64,000 bases of DNA, taken from Burkholderiales bacterium (GTDB lineage: Bacteria; Pseudomonadota; Gammaproteobacteria; Burkholderiales; Burkholderiaceae_C). Under the pieces are notes generated by a model, which saw only the letters and a program-made list of their open reading frames with translations, ran no database searches and was not told the origin of the DNA. Shown in pieces: positions 38,467 through 46,821 of the stretch; position 1 is the stretch's first letter; each line of letters begins with the position of its first letter. Location: the NCBI GenBank assembly GCA_016702555.1, contig JADJDV010000004.1, positions 62,001-126,000 on the forward strand, given 5' to 3'. The translations under genes were made by a program, and so were the position numbers.

Positions 38467-40740
38467 TCAGTGCAGGCGACGCCGCCGCGCGGCCAGCCCG
38501 GCAATGCCCAGGCCCAGCAGCAGCAGCGACCAGTGCCCCAGCGTCGGAATCGGTTGAATGGAGGCCGCTTCCTTTCGCCGCACCGTCGCCAACGGCACCT
38601 CAACCGTATAACCGGTGCCCGCATTCAGCGTCAGCAGCGCCGTCGGGCTGCCAGGATCGGGCGTGGCGGTGATGGTGCATGTGCTTGATCGTGTCTGGCC
38701 CGGTGACACCGTCAAGGTGGCGCCGCAAGTCGTGGTGTAACCCGGCTCGGACGGCGGCGTGATCCCCAGCGTCAGCCCGGCAGCGCCGGCCGCCACATCC
38801 AGATCCACCCAGCACGTCGCCGACTGCCCGGCGCTCAACTCCGTGGGGTCGCATTTCACGCTGGCTTTCGGGATGATGGCACTGTTGGCGATCGTCACGG
38901 TGCTGCTGTACTGCGGATCCCGTTGATAGTTGGCACCGGTCGCTGGTGTCGCCAGCGTGACCGGAACGGTGGCACTTCCCACCGGGCCGTCGGCGCGCGC
39001 GGTCACCGTGCATTGAGTGGTATCGCTGCCCTTCGGCACCGTGATCGTGGCGCCGCAAGTGGTGGAGTAAAGGGCGCTGCCTTGATCGATGGCATCCAGC
39101 GGCAACACCACGTCGCCATCCAGCGCCGAACCGTTGGTCAGCTTCACGGTGCAGGTCGACACGGTGTCGGGGCCAGCGGCAGACAACTGGGTGGGCGCGC
39201 AAATCAGCGAAGCGATGTATTTGTCGTCGTTCTGGATGTCGACCGTGGCCTGGGCCGGACTGCCCAGCGCGTAGGTGGGCGACGGCGGCGTGCTCAATTG
39301 GAGCGTGATCGTGCCGTCCCCATCGCCGGGGGTCGGGTTGTCGGTCGCCGTGATGGTGCAAGCGTTGGACACCGTCGCGCCTGCGGCAAATGTGAAGATG
39401 AAGGGGTTGCCCGCGGTCGGCTGCCCGCAGTCGGCACCGTAGCTGTAACGCGCGGGATCGAACCCGGTGCTGGCCGTCAGCGTGTACGGCACCAGAATGC
39501 TGCGCGAGGGCTGCGCCTGGCTCAGGGTGGCGGTACATTGGCTGGTGAGGTTGCCGGTATCGACAAGACTGGTTGGGCTGCAGCTCACCGTGACCGTGGG
39601 AGGCACCGGGCAGGCGGCGCCGTCAGAACTGGCGGATTGAGGGATCAGATCGCTCTTGTTTTCGGGAGTGGTGGTGGCCAGAAATGTCGCCGGATCCAGC
39701 ACCATGACAAACGGGGTAATATTTGCAAGCTGAATGGTCGTCTGGGAAATTGGGTTGTAGTAGGACGGCACATCGGATATGCCGTTGAAGTAAAAGGCCA
39801 GCTTTCCATTGGCCATGTAGGCAGCGGCGCCGTAAGGGACGCCGGCGGCGACCCCTAGAATAGGCGGCATCGGCGGAAAACCGGTTCGGGTGACCGTCAC
39901 CGATCCCGTCACCCCGTAGGTTCGGGGCGAGCCTATGTTGACAACCCCGGTCTTCAAATCAGCAATCCACGGAATCGAGGACGGAGTGTCGACGCCGGGG
40001 TAACCTGACGGCGCAGGCCCCCCCGTCTGTTGCCACGAAATGCCGTAGGCCTTGGTGCCATCGGGCGAAATCGCGAAGTCGCCTGAAATCGCACCGGGGA
40101 TGACTTTGCTATCGGCAATGCCAGTGCGCGTCAGCGTGATGGTTTGCAATAACTGGTAGGTATTCGTCTGATCATCTGGGGCAATGCCAATCCGGTACAG
40201 CTGGTTCATCGGGCCGCCCGCATGCAGGTGTCCGACGATCAGATCGCCCGGGTAGCTGACGCGGCCGGTGGCGGCGTCAACGCGTGCGGTCGACAAGTCG
40301 ATGTCGGCGGCGTTGTAGTTGCTGCCGTCAAATGGGGGCAATCCAATTAAGCCCAGGTTAATCGAAGTGACTCCGTTCCCCGCGTAGCGTTGCAGCTGGT
40401 AGCGCGTGCTGTAGTTGTCCAGCGCCCCCATCGCATACAGCGCGCCGTCCAGGCCCATGCCCATGGCGACGGTGCCAGCGACGCCCGTCAACGACAAAGT
40501 GCTAGTGGGGCTGTTGCCGGTGTTCTGCACTTGGTAGATGTCGCTGCCGCCTTGCTGTGGGTAATATTTCGGAAGCCCAGAGTCAGTCCCCGGGTAGTAC
40601 CTGCTGAGGTACAGGCTGTCGGGCGCGCTGCATGTGGGAAGCGGCGTGGCGGCCGCAGAAAACTGCTGCCCGAAACAAAGCAGCGGCGCCATTGCCAACA
40701 AGGCCATACTGACCCGCTTGCCATACGAAGATGCTTTCAT
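38467..40740 (-). CDS. secreted IPTL-CTERM protein with Calx-beta-like repeats
   Basis: A 757-residue protein with a signal peptide (MKASSYGKRVSMALLAMAPLLCFG). Residues ~35-380 look like a beta-propeller of the NHL or DUF-type kind (IYQVQNTGNSPTSTLSLTG, MGLDGALYAMG, FAISPDGTKAYGISW). Then come repeated ~90-residue domains with V--C-PT-L...C-VT...GDGDGTITLQLS...DD patterns. The C-terminus is PIPTLGHWSLLLLGLGIAGL followed by AARRRRLH, the IPTL-CTERM signal. The last ~130 bp nearly match the end of the gene at 34994, including bases beyond the stop. It likely sits on the cell surface or in the matrix. Confidence 0.85.
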   Translation of the reverse strand: MKASSYGKRVSMALLAMAPLLCFGQQFSAAATPLPTCSAPDSLYLSRYYPGTDSGLPKYYPQQGGSDIYQVQNTGNSPTSTLSLTGVAGTVAMGMGLDGALYAMGALDNYSTRYQLQRYAGNGVTSINLGLIGLPPFDGSNYNAADIDLSTARVDAATGRVSYPGDLIVGHLHAGGPMNQLYRIGIAPDDQTNTYQLLQTITLTRTGIADSKVIPGAISGDFAISPDGTKAYGISWQQTGGPAPSGYPGVDTPSSIPWIADLKTGVVNIGSPRTYGVTGSVTVTRTGFPPMPPILGVAAGVPYGAAAYMANGKLAFYFNGISDVPSYYNPISQTTIQLANITPFVMVLDPATFLATTTPENKSDLIPQSASSDGAACPVPPTVTVSCSPTSLVDTGNLTSQCTATLSQAQPSRSILVPYTLTASTGFDPARYSYGADCGQPTAGNPFIFTFAAGATVSNACTITATDNPTPGDGDGTITLQLSTPPSPTYALGSPAQATVDIQNDDKYIASLICAPTQLSAAGPDTVSTCTVKLTNGSALDGDVVLPLDAIDQGSALYSTTCGATITVPKGSDTTQCTVTARADGPVGSATVPVTLATPATGANYQRDPQYSSTVTIANSAIIPKASVKCDPTELSAGQSATCWVDLDVAAGAAGLTLGITPPSEPGYTTTCGATLTVSPGQTRSSTCTITATPDPGSPTALLTLNAGTGYTVEVPLATVRRKEAASIQPIPTLGHWSLLLLGLGIAGLAARRRRLH

Positions 40741-41168
40741 CCCTCATCCTTCTCTGCGTGGTCGTTGTCCTGACACCCATGGACGCGCCGAAATAGATCA
40801 AATCGCGTCATCAATCTATAACCTGCACGCTCATATCCAGAAAATGCAAGCTGTGAACCGTGAAATCCGTCAGTCGCAGTCCAGTACGCGTCTGCCATTT
40901 GATATCCAGGGCAAATTAAATGATTTCGTACCAGTTGAGGACGAAAATTACTTGGTTTTAAATCGCTATGGATCATATTCTTCGCTGCATCACTTCGAAA
41001 CATCCTAGCACGGCAACAAGCCTCAACGATGCAACAAAGGCGAAAAAGCAACATGAATGGGTTTTTGGCGGAACTTTGTCACACTCCGACGGAGTTCCGC
41101 CAGTCAATCGTTGGCTGGGCGCATCCGTTTGCTTCAGGCGATTCTCTCCCGTGCTGACGCGTGATCGA
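40741..41168. other. leader region between IPTL genes with one inverted repeat
   Basis: No gene seen. GGCGGAACT (41067-41075) and AGTTCCGCC (41093-41101) form a 9-bp inverted repeat after the third IPTL gene (minus strand). It has no T-run in that direction; on the plus strand TTTTT precedes it. The part near 40741-40900 should hold the promoter and leader of the gene starting at 40740, but no clear box is seen. Confidence 0.45.
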
Positions 41169-42539
41169 TCAGCGCAGGCGACGGCGGGCCGCGAACCCGG
41201 CGATGCCCAGGCTCAGCAGGATCAGCGCCCATTCGCTCAAGGTCGGGATGGGCGTAGGTCCGGCGGTCGTCACGGCCTTGTCGTCGTCGGCTATGGTGAC
41301 TTCGGCGCTGGCCGGATCGCCGGGCGCGTAGCCCTCGCCTGCCAGCACCGTCAGCGTGGCGACCACATCGCCATCACCGACAACGAAGTTGGGCACCGCT
41401 GTAATGGTGCAAGTCGCCGTGGTTTCATTCTCGGGGATGGTCAATGGAGACACGCAAGTGGAGGTGTAGCGGTCACTGCCTGGCAGCGCAATCGCAACCG
41501 ACAGGCCGCCTTCGGGTGCCAACTCGTCAGATGTCAAGGTGCAGAGGGTGACGTTGTCCTCCGCATCCACCAGCGCCGTCCGGTCACACGCCACGCTGAC
41601 CAACGGCGGTTTCGGACCCCAGAAGGTGCCAGCAACCGTCAACGCACCAGGGTTATCCCAATAGCAGCCTTGCGGCCCATAGAAATAGTTGGCATCGGAA
41701 AATCCCAGATAGAGGCGGGTTGCACCTTCCGGAATCTTGAAATACTGCACGTCGCCTTTTTTCGGCAACCCCAGATCCACCTTTTTTTTGGGCGTTCCGG
41801 ACCAATATTCGGCGCCTTCGATTACTTCGAACTTGTTGCGCCCGTCACCGATCCAGTAGCTCTGGTTCAACAGCAAATCGGTATAGGTATCCTGGTTGGT
41901 TTTGGCGAAGACATTCTGGATGCCACCCATAGCGACCATATTGGGAGCGATCGCGCCTCCAGTCCAACCCGTGGGCATGTAATCACGAATATTGGTGTTC
42001 TTCGTCATCGTCGGCTCGGATGAATTACGAAACACACCGGTCAAAAACATGCTGCCTGGCGCCTTGATGCCCGAAATGTCGCCGGCCATGTCTACCATCT
42101 GCAGAGTCCAGCCCCCGGTGGCGTTCTGCGCGTAGATCCGATAAGGACCAAAGATGTTCGTGGATTCGTTCTCCGTCCAGCCATCACCGGAGTGGTAGGA
42201 CGGATCCGGTTTGAAGTCCACACTGCCAATCGGACTCGTTTCCGCCACGCTTTCGAAACTGACCCAACGGGCGTTCGGCGGCACCGCAATCTCGGTGGGT
42301 AGCGTGCCCGCTGCATTCGGGCTGACAACCAGGCAGTTCGGACCGATCGCCTTATCGAACCCGGCAGAGAATATGTTCTGCGTTCCCGAAATTTCCAGAC
42401 TGCTGAACTGCCCCACATCAAAGGCATTGGGGGGATCGGGTGGCGCTGCCAACGCACTCATCGATGCGGAGCCAATGATTGCCGCCGCGAAGGCAGTGGC
42501 ACGCCACGCGCGCGCCGGATCTCGTTCCACAACTTGCAT
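41169..42539 (-). CDS. secreted IPTL-CTERM protein
   Basis: A 456-residue protein with a signal peptide (RATAFAAAIIGSASMSALA). The N-terminal ~300 residues form a beta-rich domain resembling PEP-CTERM/lectin-type modules (AVGSVDF-like segments, TRLYLGFSDANYFYGPQGCYWDNPGALTV reads like a carbohydrate-binding fold). A single Calx-beta-like repeat follows (CTLTSDELAPEGGLSVAIALPG...GDGDVVATLTVLAGEGYAPGD...DDD). The end PIPTLSEWALILLSLGIAGF plus AARRRLR is the IPTL-CTERM sorting signal. It is the third member of the tandem set and shares the repeat with the others at lower identity. Confidence 0.85.
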   Translation of the reverse strand: MQVVERDPARAWRATAFAAAIIGSASMSALAAPPDPPNAFDVGQFSSLEISGTQNIFSAGFDKAIGPNCLVVSPNAAGTLPTEIAVPPNARWVSFESVAETSPIGSVDFKPDPSYHSGDGWTENESTNIFGPYRIYAQNATGGWTLQMVDMAGDISGIKAPGSMFLTGVFRNSSEPTMTKNTNIRDYMPTGWTGGAIAPNMVAMGGIQNVFAKTNQDTYTDLLLNQSYWIGDGRNKFEVIEGAEYWSGTPKKKVDLGLPKKGDVQYFKIPEGATRLYLGFSDANYFYGPQGCYWDNPGALTVAGTFWGPKPPLVSVACDRTALVDAEDNVTLCTLTSDELAPEGGLSVAIALPGSDRYTSTCVSPLTIPENETTATCTITAVPNFVVGDGDVVATLTVLAGEGYAPGDPASAEVTIADDDKAVTTAGPTPIPTLSEWALILLSLGIAGFAARRRLR

Positions 42540-42732
42540 GATCTTGCTAGGCCGTTAATGACCATAGAAGCATATGGCCGTCAATGTGAAACAAGCTTGT
42601 GGTCCAGCATGTTTCTCGTCATTCGTCAGCGTACCGCCACGGCCATAAAGAGCCATTCCAGCGATTCGACTCATACGGCTCCGTAAAGAGTGCTATAGGT
42701 CACATCACTTCAACTAAAACGCTCCAGCTTGA

Positions 42733-43665
42733 TCACGTTGGCGAGCTCGATGATGAATGCACCCAATGCAAGGTCGTTGGCCCCGCACCCCCGCTTGCCT
42801 CGTGCGAATGTTCGCCCCCCAGCGCGCCCACCAGGCCCACCAGCCCCATGCCGATCGCCAGCCACAGAATCTGCGCCGCGGTATCGCGCGCGTTCAGGCG
42901 TTGCTGCAGCTGCGGAATCAGATCGGCCAGCGCGACGTAGATGAAGCTGCTGGCGGCCAGCATCAGCAGGTAGGGCAACAAGCCGCCCAGCCGCCCTACC
43001 AGCAGGTAGCCGACCAGGCCGCCCAGCACCGTCACGGCGCCGGCCAGTGAAACCTTGACCAGTGCCGCCCGGCGGTTGCCGCCGTGGCCGGCCCGCAGCA
43101 CCGCCAGATCGCCCATGTGGTGCGGCACCTCGTGCACCAGCACCGCCAGCGCGGCGGCCACGCCAAGCTGCCAGCTGGCCATGAACGCCGAGGCGATGAT
43201 CACGCCGTCGCCAAAGCAGTGGACACTGTCGCCGGTGAGCACGGCCCAGGCGCCGCCGTGGCGGGCGTGCACCTGGCCGTGGCCGTGATGCGGGTGATGC
43301 CCGTGCGAATGTGCGTGCACGTGCGGACCAACGGCTTCGGCCTCGGCTTGCGTGGCCATGGCTTCATCCAGCGTGGGCAGCGCCTCGTGGTATTCGTGAC
43401 TGTGATGCCACAGCTCGGCCTTGGCGAGCAGAAAAAAGAACACCAGCCCGCCCAGCAAGGTCATCGACAGCGCGTGGACCTCCACCCCGCTCTCGAAGGC
43501 CTCGGGCAGCAGCCGGAGAAAGGCGGTGGCCAGCAACGCCCCGGCCGCCAGGCTGAGCATGTGACGGGTGTAGCGCGCCAGCACGCCGAACGAGAGCGCG
43601 GCGGCAATCCAGACGCTGCCGACGCCGGCCGCCAGGGTGCCGATCAGGATGGAGAGGAGGTTCAT
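42733..43665 (-). CDS. ZIP-family metal transporter
   Basis: A 310-residue membrane protein of about eight helices. Helix IV has the metal site HCFGDGVIIASAF and helix V has HEVPHHMGDLAVL, the ZIP binuclear centre. The cytoplasmic loop between helices III and IV is His-rich (HVHAHSHGHHPHHGHG, about residue 110-130), as in zinc and broad-metal ZIPs. The protein would import Zn(II) or other divalent metals. The His/Ser tail (HWVHSSSSSPT) is unusual. Followed downstream by the IPTL cluster on the same strand, 193 bases away. Confidence 0.93.
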   Translation of the reverse strand: MNLLSILIGTLAAGVGSVWIAAALSFGVLARYTRHMLSLAAGALLATAFLRLLPEAFESGVEVHALSMTLLGGLVFFFLLAKAELWHHSHEYHEALPTLDEAMATQAEAEAVGPHVHAHSHGHHPHHGHGQVHARHGGAWAVLTGDSVHCFGDGVIIASAFMASWQLGVAAALAVLVHEVPHHMGDLAVLRAGHGGNRRAALVKVSLAGAVTVLGGLVGYLLVGRLGGLLPYLLMLAASSFIYVALADLIPQLQQRLNARDTAAQILWLAIGMGLVGLVGALGGEHSHEASGGAGPTTLHWVHSSSSSPT

Positions 43666-43761
43666 GCTTGCCGCTGTTTGCTCAATTTCACGTTTGCCCG
43701 GTCACGCGAAAACGCTTGAAAGGCGCCCCGCGGCAGGCGCGGCATGAACCGGCACAGCACG

Positions 43762-43784
43762 AAAAAGCCGCCCGAAGGCGGCTC
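43762..43784 (-). terminator. rho-independent terminator
   Basis: GCCGCC (43767-43772), loop CGAA, GGCGGC (43777-43782), with AAAAA on the left. On the minus strand this gives a stable stem with a TTCG tetraloop followed by TTTTT, ending the dienelactone hydrolase gene. Confidence 0.85.
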
Positions 43785-43812
43785 GCGCTGCGCGCTTGAC
43801 GCGGGTAGAGCA

Positions 43813-44736
43813 TCAGGCCACGCCGTGCTGCTGGAACCACGCCAGCGCGCGCTTCCAGCCATCCTCGGCCGCTTCCTTGCGAAAGCTTGGCCGGTAGTCG
43901 GCGTGGAAGGCGTGCGGCGCGTCCGGGTACACCACGAATTGCGAGGCCTTGGCGGCGGCGTTGCCTTGTTCGGCCGCCTTCGCCAAGGCTGCTTTCATCT
44001 TATCGACCGTGTCAAGGGGGATGCCGGTGTCGGCGGCGCCGTACAGGCCGAGCACCGGCCCCTTCAACTGCTCGGCCACGTCGATCGGGTTCCGGGGCGT
44101 GAGCGCGTTGGGCTGCCCCACCAGCCGCCCGTACCAGGCGACGCCGGCCCTGACCTTGGGGTTGTGCGCCGCGTACAGCCAGGTCTGGCGCCCGCCCCAG
44201 CAAAAACCGGTGACGCCCAGCTTGTCCGTGTGGCCGCCATGGGCCGCAGCCCAGGCGGCGGTGGCGTCCAGGTCGGCCAGCACCTGGGCGTCGGGCACCT
44301 TGGCGATCACCTCGCTCATCAGCTTGGCCATTTCGCCGTAGCTTTGCGCGTCGCCCTGGCGCACGAACAGCTCCGGCGCGATCGCCAGATAACCGGCCCT
44401 GGCGAAGCGACGCGCGGTGTCGGCGATGTATTCGTGCACGCCGAAGATCTCCGACAGCACCAGCACCACCGGCAAGCCGGTCTGGCCGGCCGGCTGCGCG
44501 CGGTAAGCCGGCATCTTGAAGCCGGCAACGTCGATCGTCACCTCGCCCGCGGTCAGCCCATCGGTCGAGGTCTTGATCGCCGTCTGCGCCATGATCGGCA
44601 GCGCGGCGGCGGCATAGCCCGCGCCCAGACCCAGCTTGAGCGCCGTCCGGCGCGACGGCGCCTGCGGCGTGGCCGCCATGTCCAGCAGCGCCTGGGTGTC
44701 GAGAACGTGGTCGGTCTTCAGCATCGGTGGCTCCAT
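43813..44736 (-). CDS. dienelactone hydrolase family protein, exported
   Basis: A 307-residue alpha/beta hydrolase with a probable twin-arginine signal (SRRTALKLGLGAGYAAAALP, about residues 28-47). The nucleophile elbow is GFCWGGRQ with Cys as in dienelactone hydrolases; the acid is in GAADTGIPLD and the His in YPDAPHAFHAD. Such enzymes open lactone rings (chloroaromatic degradation) or act on other esters. There are no catabolic genes around, so the real substrate is open. It is transcribed away from tRNA-Thr and has its own terminator. Confidence 0.9.
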   Translation of the reverse strand: MEPPMLKTDHVLDTQALLDMAATPQAPSRRTALKLGLGAGYAAAALPIMAQTAIKTSTDGLTAGEVTIDVAGFKMPAYRAQPAGQTGLPVVLVLSEIFGVHEYIADTARRFARAGYLAIAPELFVRQGDAQSYGEMAKLMSEVIAKVPDAQVLADLDATAAWAAAHGGHTDKLGVTGFCWGGRQTWLYAAHNPKVRAGVAWYGRLVGQPNALTPRNPIDVAEQLKGPVLGLYGAADTGIPLDTVDKMKAALAKAAEQGNAAAKASQFVVYPDAPHAFHADYRPSFRKEAAEDGWKRALAWFQQHGVA

Positions 44737-44854
44737 GGGTGTTGGGCGGATCGGTATTGGCAGAGATAGAACCAGCCCCAGCGTCTCGGCCGAGACACAT
44801 TAGCGCCGTCGAGACTCCAGAACCCTCGCACTATAATTGCAGGTTCACGATTTC

Positions 44855-44930
44855 GCCGGCTTAGCTCAGTTGGTAGAGCAACGCACTCGTAACGCGTAGG
44901 TCGCCAGTTCGATTCCGGCAGCCGGCACCA
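44855..44930 (+). tRNA. tRNA-Thr (anticodon CGT)
   Basis: A 76-base tRNA with encoded CCA. Acceptor GCCGGCT pairs with AGCCGGC; D arm GCTC/GAGC; anticodon loop CTCGTAA gives CGT (Thr, ACG codon). TATAAT at 44832-44837 is a well-placed -10 box. Two A-C mismatches are visible: 31-39 in the anticodon stem (ACGCA/CGCGT) and 52-62 in the T stem (GCCAG/CCGGC). The first is unusual. The 3' end is followed by island-type DNA. Confidence 0.93.
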
Positions 44931-45523
44931 GCGAAATCCTCCCGGACCCGCATCAATCTTGGGTCCGGGAGGCTCCCCAAAGGCCCCTTGTGGTAAAAAT
45001 TGTGGTAATCGGATAACAACCGATTGCCCGTTTACCGCTTGTTCATCGCCTCTGGCCCCTCCGAGTGACCATCAAGTACGTCGAAGAACGCGCCAGCCCG
45101 TGCATCTTTCAGCGTACGGTCGTCAAGTGGGGCATCTAGCGCATCAGGCGCGAGTCGGTGACGATGCCGCCCTCGACGGTGTCGTATACCTTGCCAGCGT
45201 CCCCGATAGGAACCAGAAGGGTCACGTCTAAGTTACGAGGGGCGTGAATGACCTGTGGATAACCTCACTGCCTTGCTGGTAGTCGCCAGACGCACAAACG
45301 CTACCTGACAGGGAGCGAGTGGCGTTTGCATGTGCACGACCGTCGGCGAAGGCCGAGCCTTGGCGCCCACTTGTTGTCTTTGGACTCGAACTCCGCCTTC
45401 TTGCCAACTAGTTCCGCAGTTTGCAAAAAGTGTGCATTGAGATCGCCAAATGTAATTGACATCGCTTTTGTTGACGATTTACCATGATGCGGTAGGTCAT
45501 CTCTAAATCTATTGATTGCTTGA
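44931..45523. other. decayed integrated DNA downstream of tRNA-Thr
   Basis: No complete gene is found in 593 bases. The stretch CTTGTGGTAAAAATTGTGGT (about 44988-45007) directly after a tRNA is of the type I have seen just before phage-type integrase genes, but no integrase follows. Short coding-like remnants appear on the minus strand (LDAPLDDRTLKDARAGAFF and DTVEGGIVTDSRLM) with stops and different frames. The region looks like the scar of a lost element at the tRNA. Confidence 0.5.
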
Positions 45524-46501
45524 ATGGGTCCAATGGCAAACATTCGAAAGTCCTGGCTGACCGATGATGGCGTGCTCTCGCCATTGCGATCGATAGTGCG
45601 CCTTAGCTTCGGTGCACTGATGCTGGCGGTCGGGCTATCGGCACAAGCGGCCCCAGGCGACAACGCAATAACCGGCGTCAAGATTACTGTGGGCAGCCAA
45701 TCGCAGAATGCTGTCTTCGCTGCTGGTAGCAATCACGTCACGCTGACCTTCGACATCAGCGGTGACCCTGCGGTGCAGTCGTTGAAAGCCGGTGAGAGCG
45801 TGAACCTGCCCGTTACGACGGTGGTTGACCCCCCGCTGCTTGCGGATTCCTGTGGATGTGTGGCCAATGAGCTGGCCCAACAAGTTACTTATTCTGTGCC
45901 ACCGCCTCCGACAGTGCCGGACCCGACTCCCGTACCCACGATGAGCGAAGTTGGGCTTGGTGCTCTGGTCGCGTTGATGCTGCTGGTGGCGCTGCGTACG
46001 GGCGTAGGCAAACGTGGAGCAAAGGTGCTGGTGATGCTGGGCTTGGGATTTGCGCTTGTTCAGCCGTCACAGGAGTTGCGTGCGGCGGGCGGCAATGCGT
46101 TGGGAGCGATGGACGTGGAACTGACAGGCACGACGGTGACAGTGACTGTGACACGCAATGGAGAGTGTGTGGTGAACCAGCCACCGACGCTGCCGAAATT
46201 GGATCCTTTCGCTATGTCCAGCACCAAAACTTCGGTAATCCTGCCTGCTGCTTCGGACCCCAATGTCGGTGAAACGCTGACTTACTCGGTCAAAGGTACC
46301 CCCGATGACTGGAAGTTTGATGCCCTAACACGCACCTTGTCGTGGCCCGCAACCTATCGCTGTCTATCTTACCCTGTACCTCCATATAACCACCCCAGTT
46401 GGGTCTTCGGAAAGCGATACCAGTACATGGTGACGGATACGTGCAATGCGCCAGTAACAGGGGAGATCACCTGTGCCGCTGATCAATGGAACCAGAGCTA
46501 G
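45524..46501 (+). CDS. secreted protein with an internal IPTL-like sorting segment
   Basis: A 325-residue protein that I cannot place in a family. It begins with a signal peptide (SFGALMLAVGLSAQAA). At residues ~140-172, PVPTMSEVGLGALVALMLLV followed by basic residues (RTGVGKRG) looks like an IPTL-CTERM tail, but it is internal. A second hydrophobic stretch (VLVMLGLGFALVQPSQELRAA) follows and resembles another signal peptide. The C-terminal ~110 residues have an Ig-like/cadherin-like pattern (NQPPTLPKLDPF, VGETLTYSVKGTPDDWKFD, RTLSWPA). It may be a fusion of two surface-protein genes or a two-pass protein. ATG 45533 is another possible start. Confidence 0.7.
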   Translation: MGPMANIRKSWLTDDGVLSPLRSIVRLSFGALMLAVGLSAQAAPGDNAITGVKITVGSQSQNAVFAAGSNHVTLTFDISGDPAVQSLKAGESVNLPVTTVVDPPLLADSCGCVANELAQQVTYSVPPPPTVPDPTPVPTMSEVGLGALVALMLLVALRTGVGKRGAKVLVMLGLGFALVQPSQELRAAGGNALGAMDVELTGTTVTVTVTRNGECVVNQPPTLPKLDPFAMSSTKTSVILPAASDPNVGETLTYSVKGTPDDWKFDALTRTLSWPATYRCLSYPVPPYNHPSWVFGKRYQYMVTDTCNAPVTGEITCAADQWNQS

Positions 46502-46821
46502 TGTGATTATTCTGTAGGCGGGCGCCATGCCTCGTGCGCTGACCCTTCAGTTCGATGCGGCAGATAGATCCTTCATCGTTGCCCATCGGCAAAGCCTCGC
46601 GAATCACATCCCACGGCACACCCCTGGCGTACATCGGGTGGATGGTCGGCGCGTAGGGGGGCGGCGGCATCTGTCTGAACTTCGGCCCAGTGACTCAGCA
46701 GCGTGACGAATTTGTTCATCTGGTCCATGCGCCGCCAGATGGCGTCCGAATGATCCCGCACGCCAGGCAGGCCGTTGCCACGCATGAACACCTTGCCGGT
46801 GACTGTGCGGGATTCTCTTTC
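46502..46821. other. gap with a degenerate, unassigned minus-strand remnant
   Basis: No gene can be supported. On the minus strand a coding-like stretch reads KVFMRGNGLPGVRDHSDAIW, then RRMDQMNKFVTLLSHWAEVQ, but it lacks a start in context and changes frame after a few dozen residues (later IREALPMGNDEGSICRIEL). It is probably a piece of a lost gene. The family is not recognised. Confidence 0.4.

Noticed and set aside
41067..41101. Inverted repeat GGCGGAACT/AGTTCCGCC as a terminator for the third IPTL gene
   Set aside because: The T-run is on the wrong side for the minus-strand transcript, and the loop is 17 bases.
45301..45732. 143-codon minus-strand frame overlapping the start of the gene at 45524
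   Set aside because: Half of it is the mirror of the signal peptide region, and the remainder has no recognisable pattern.
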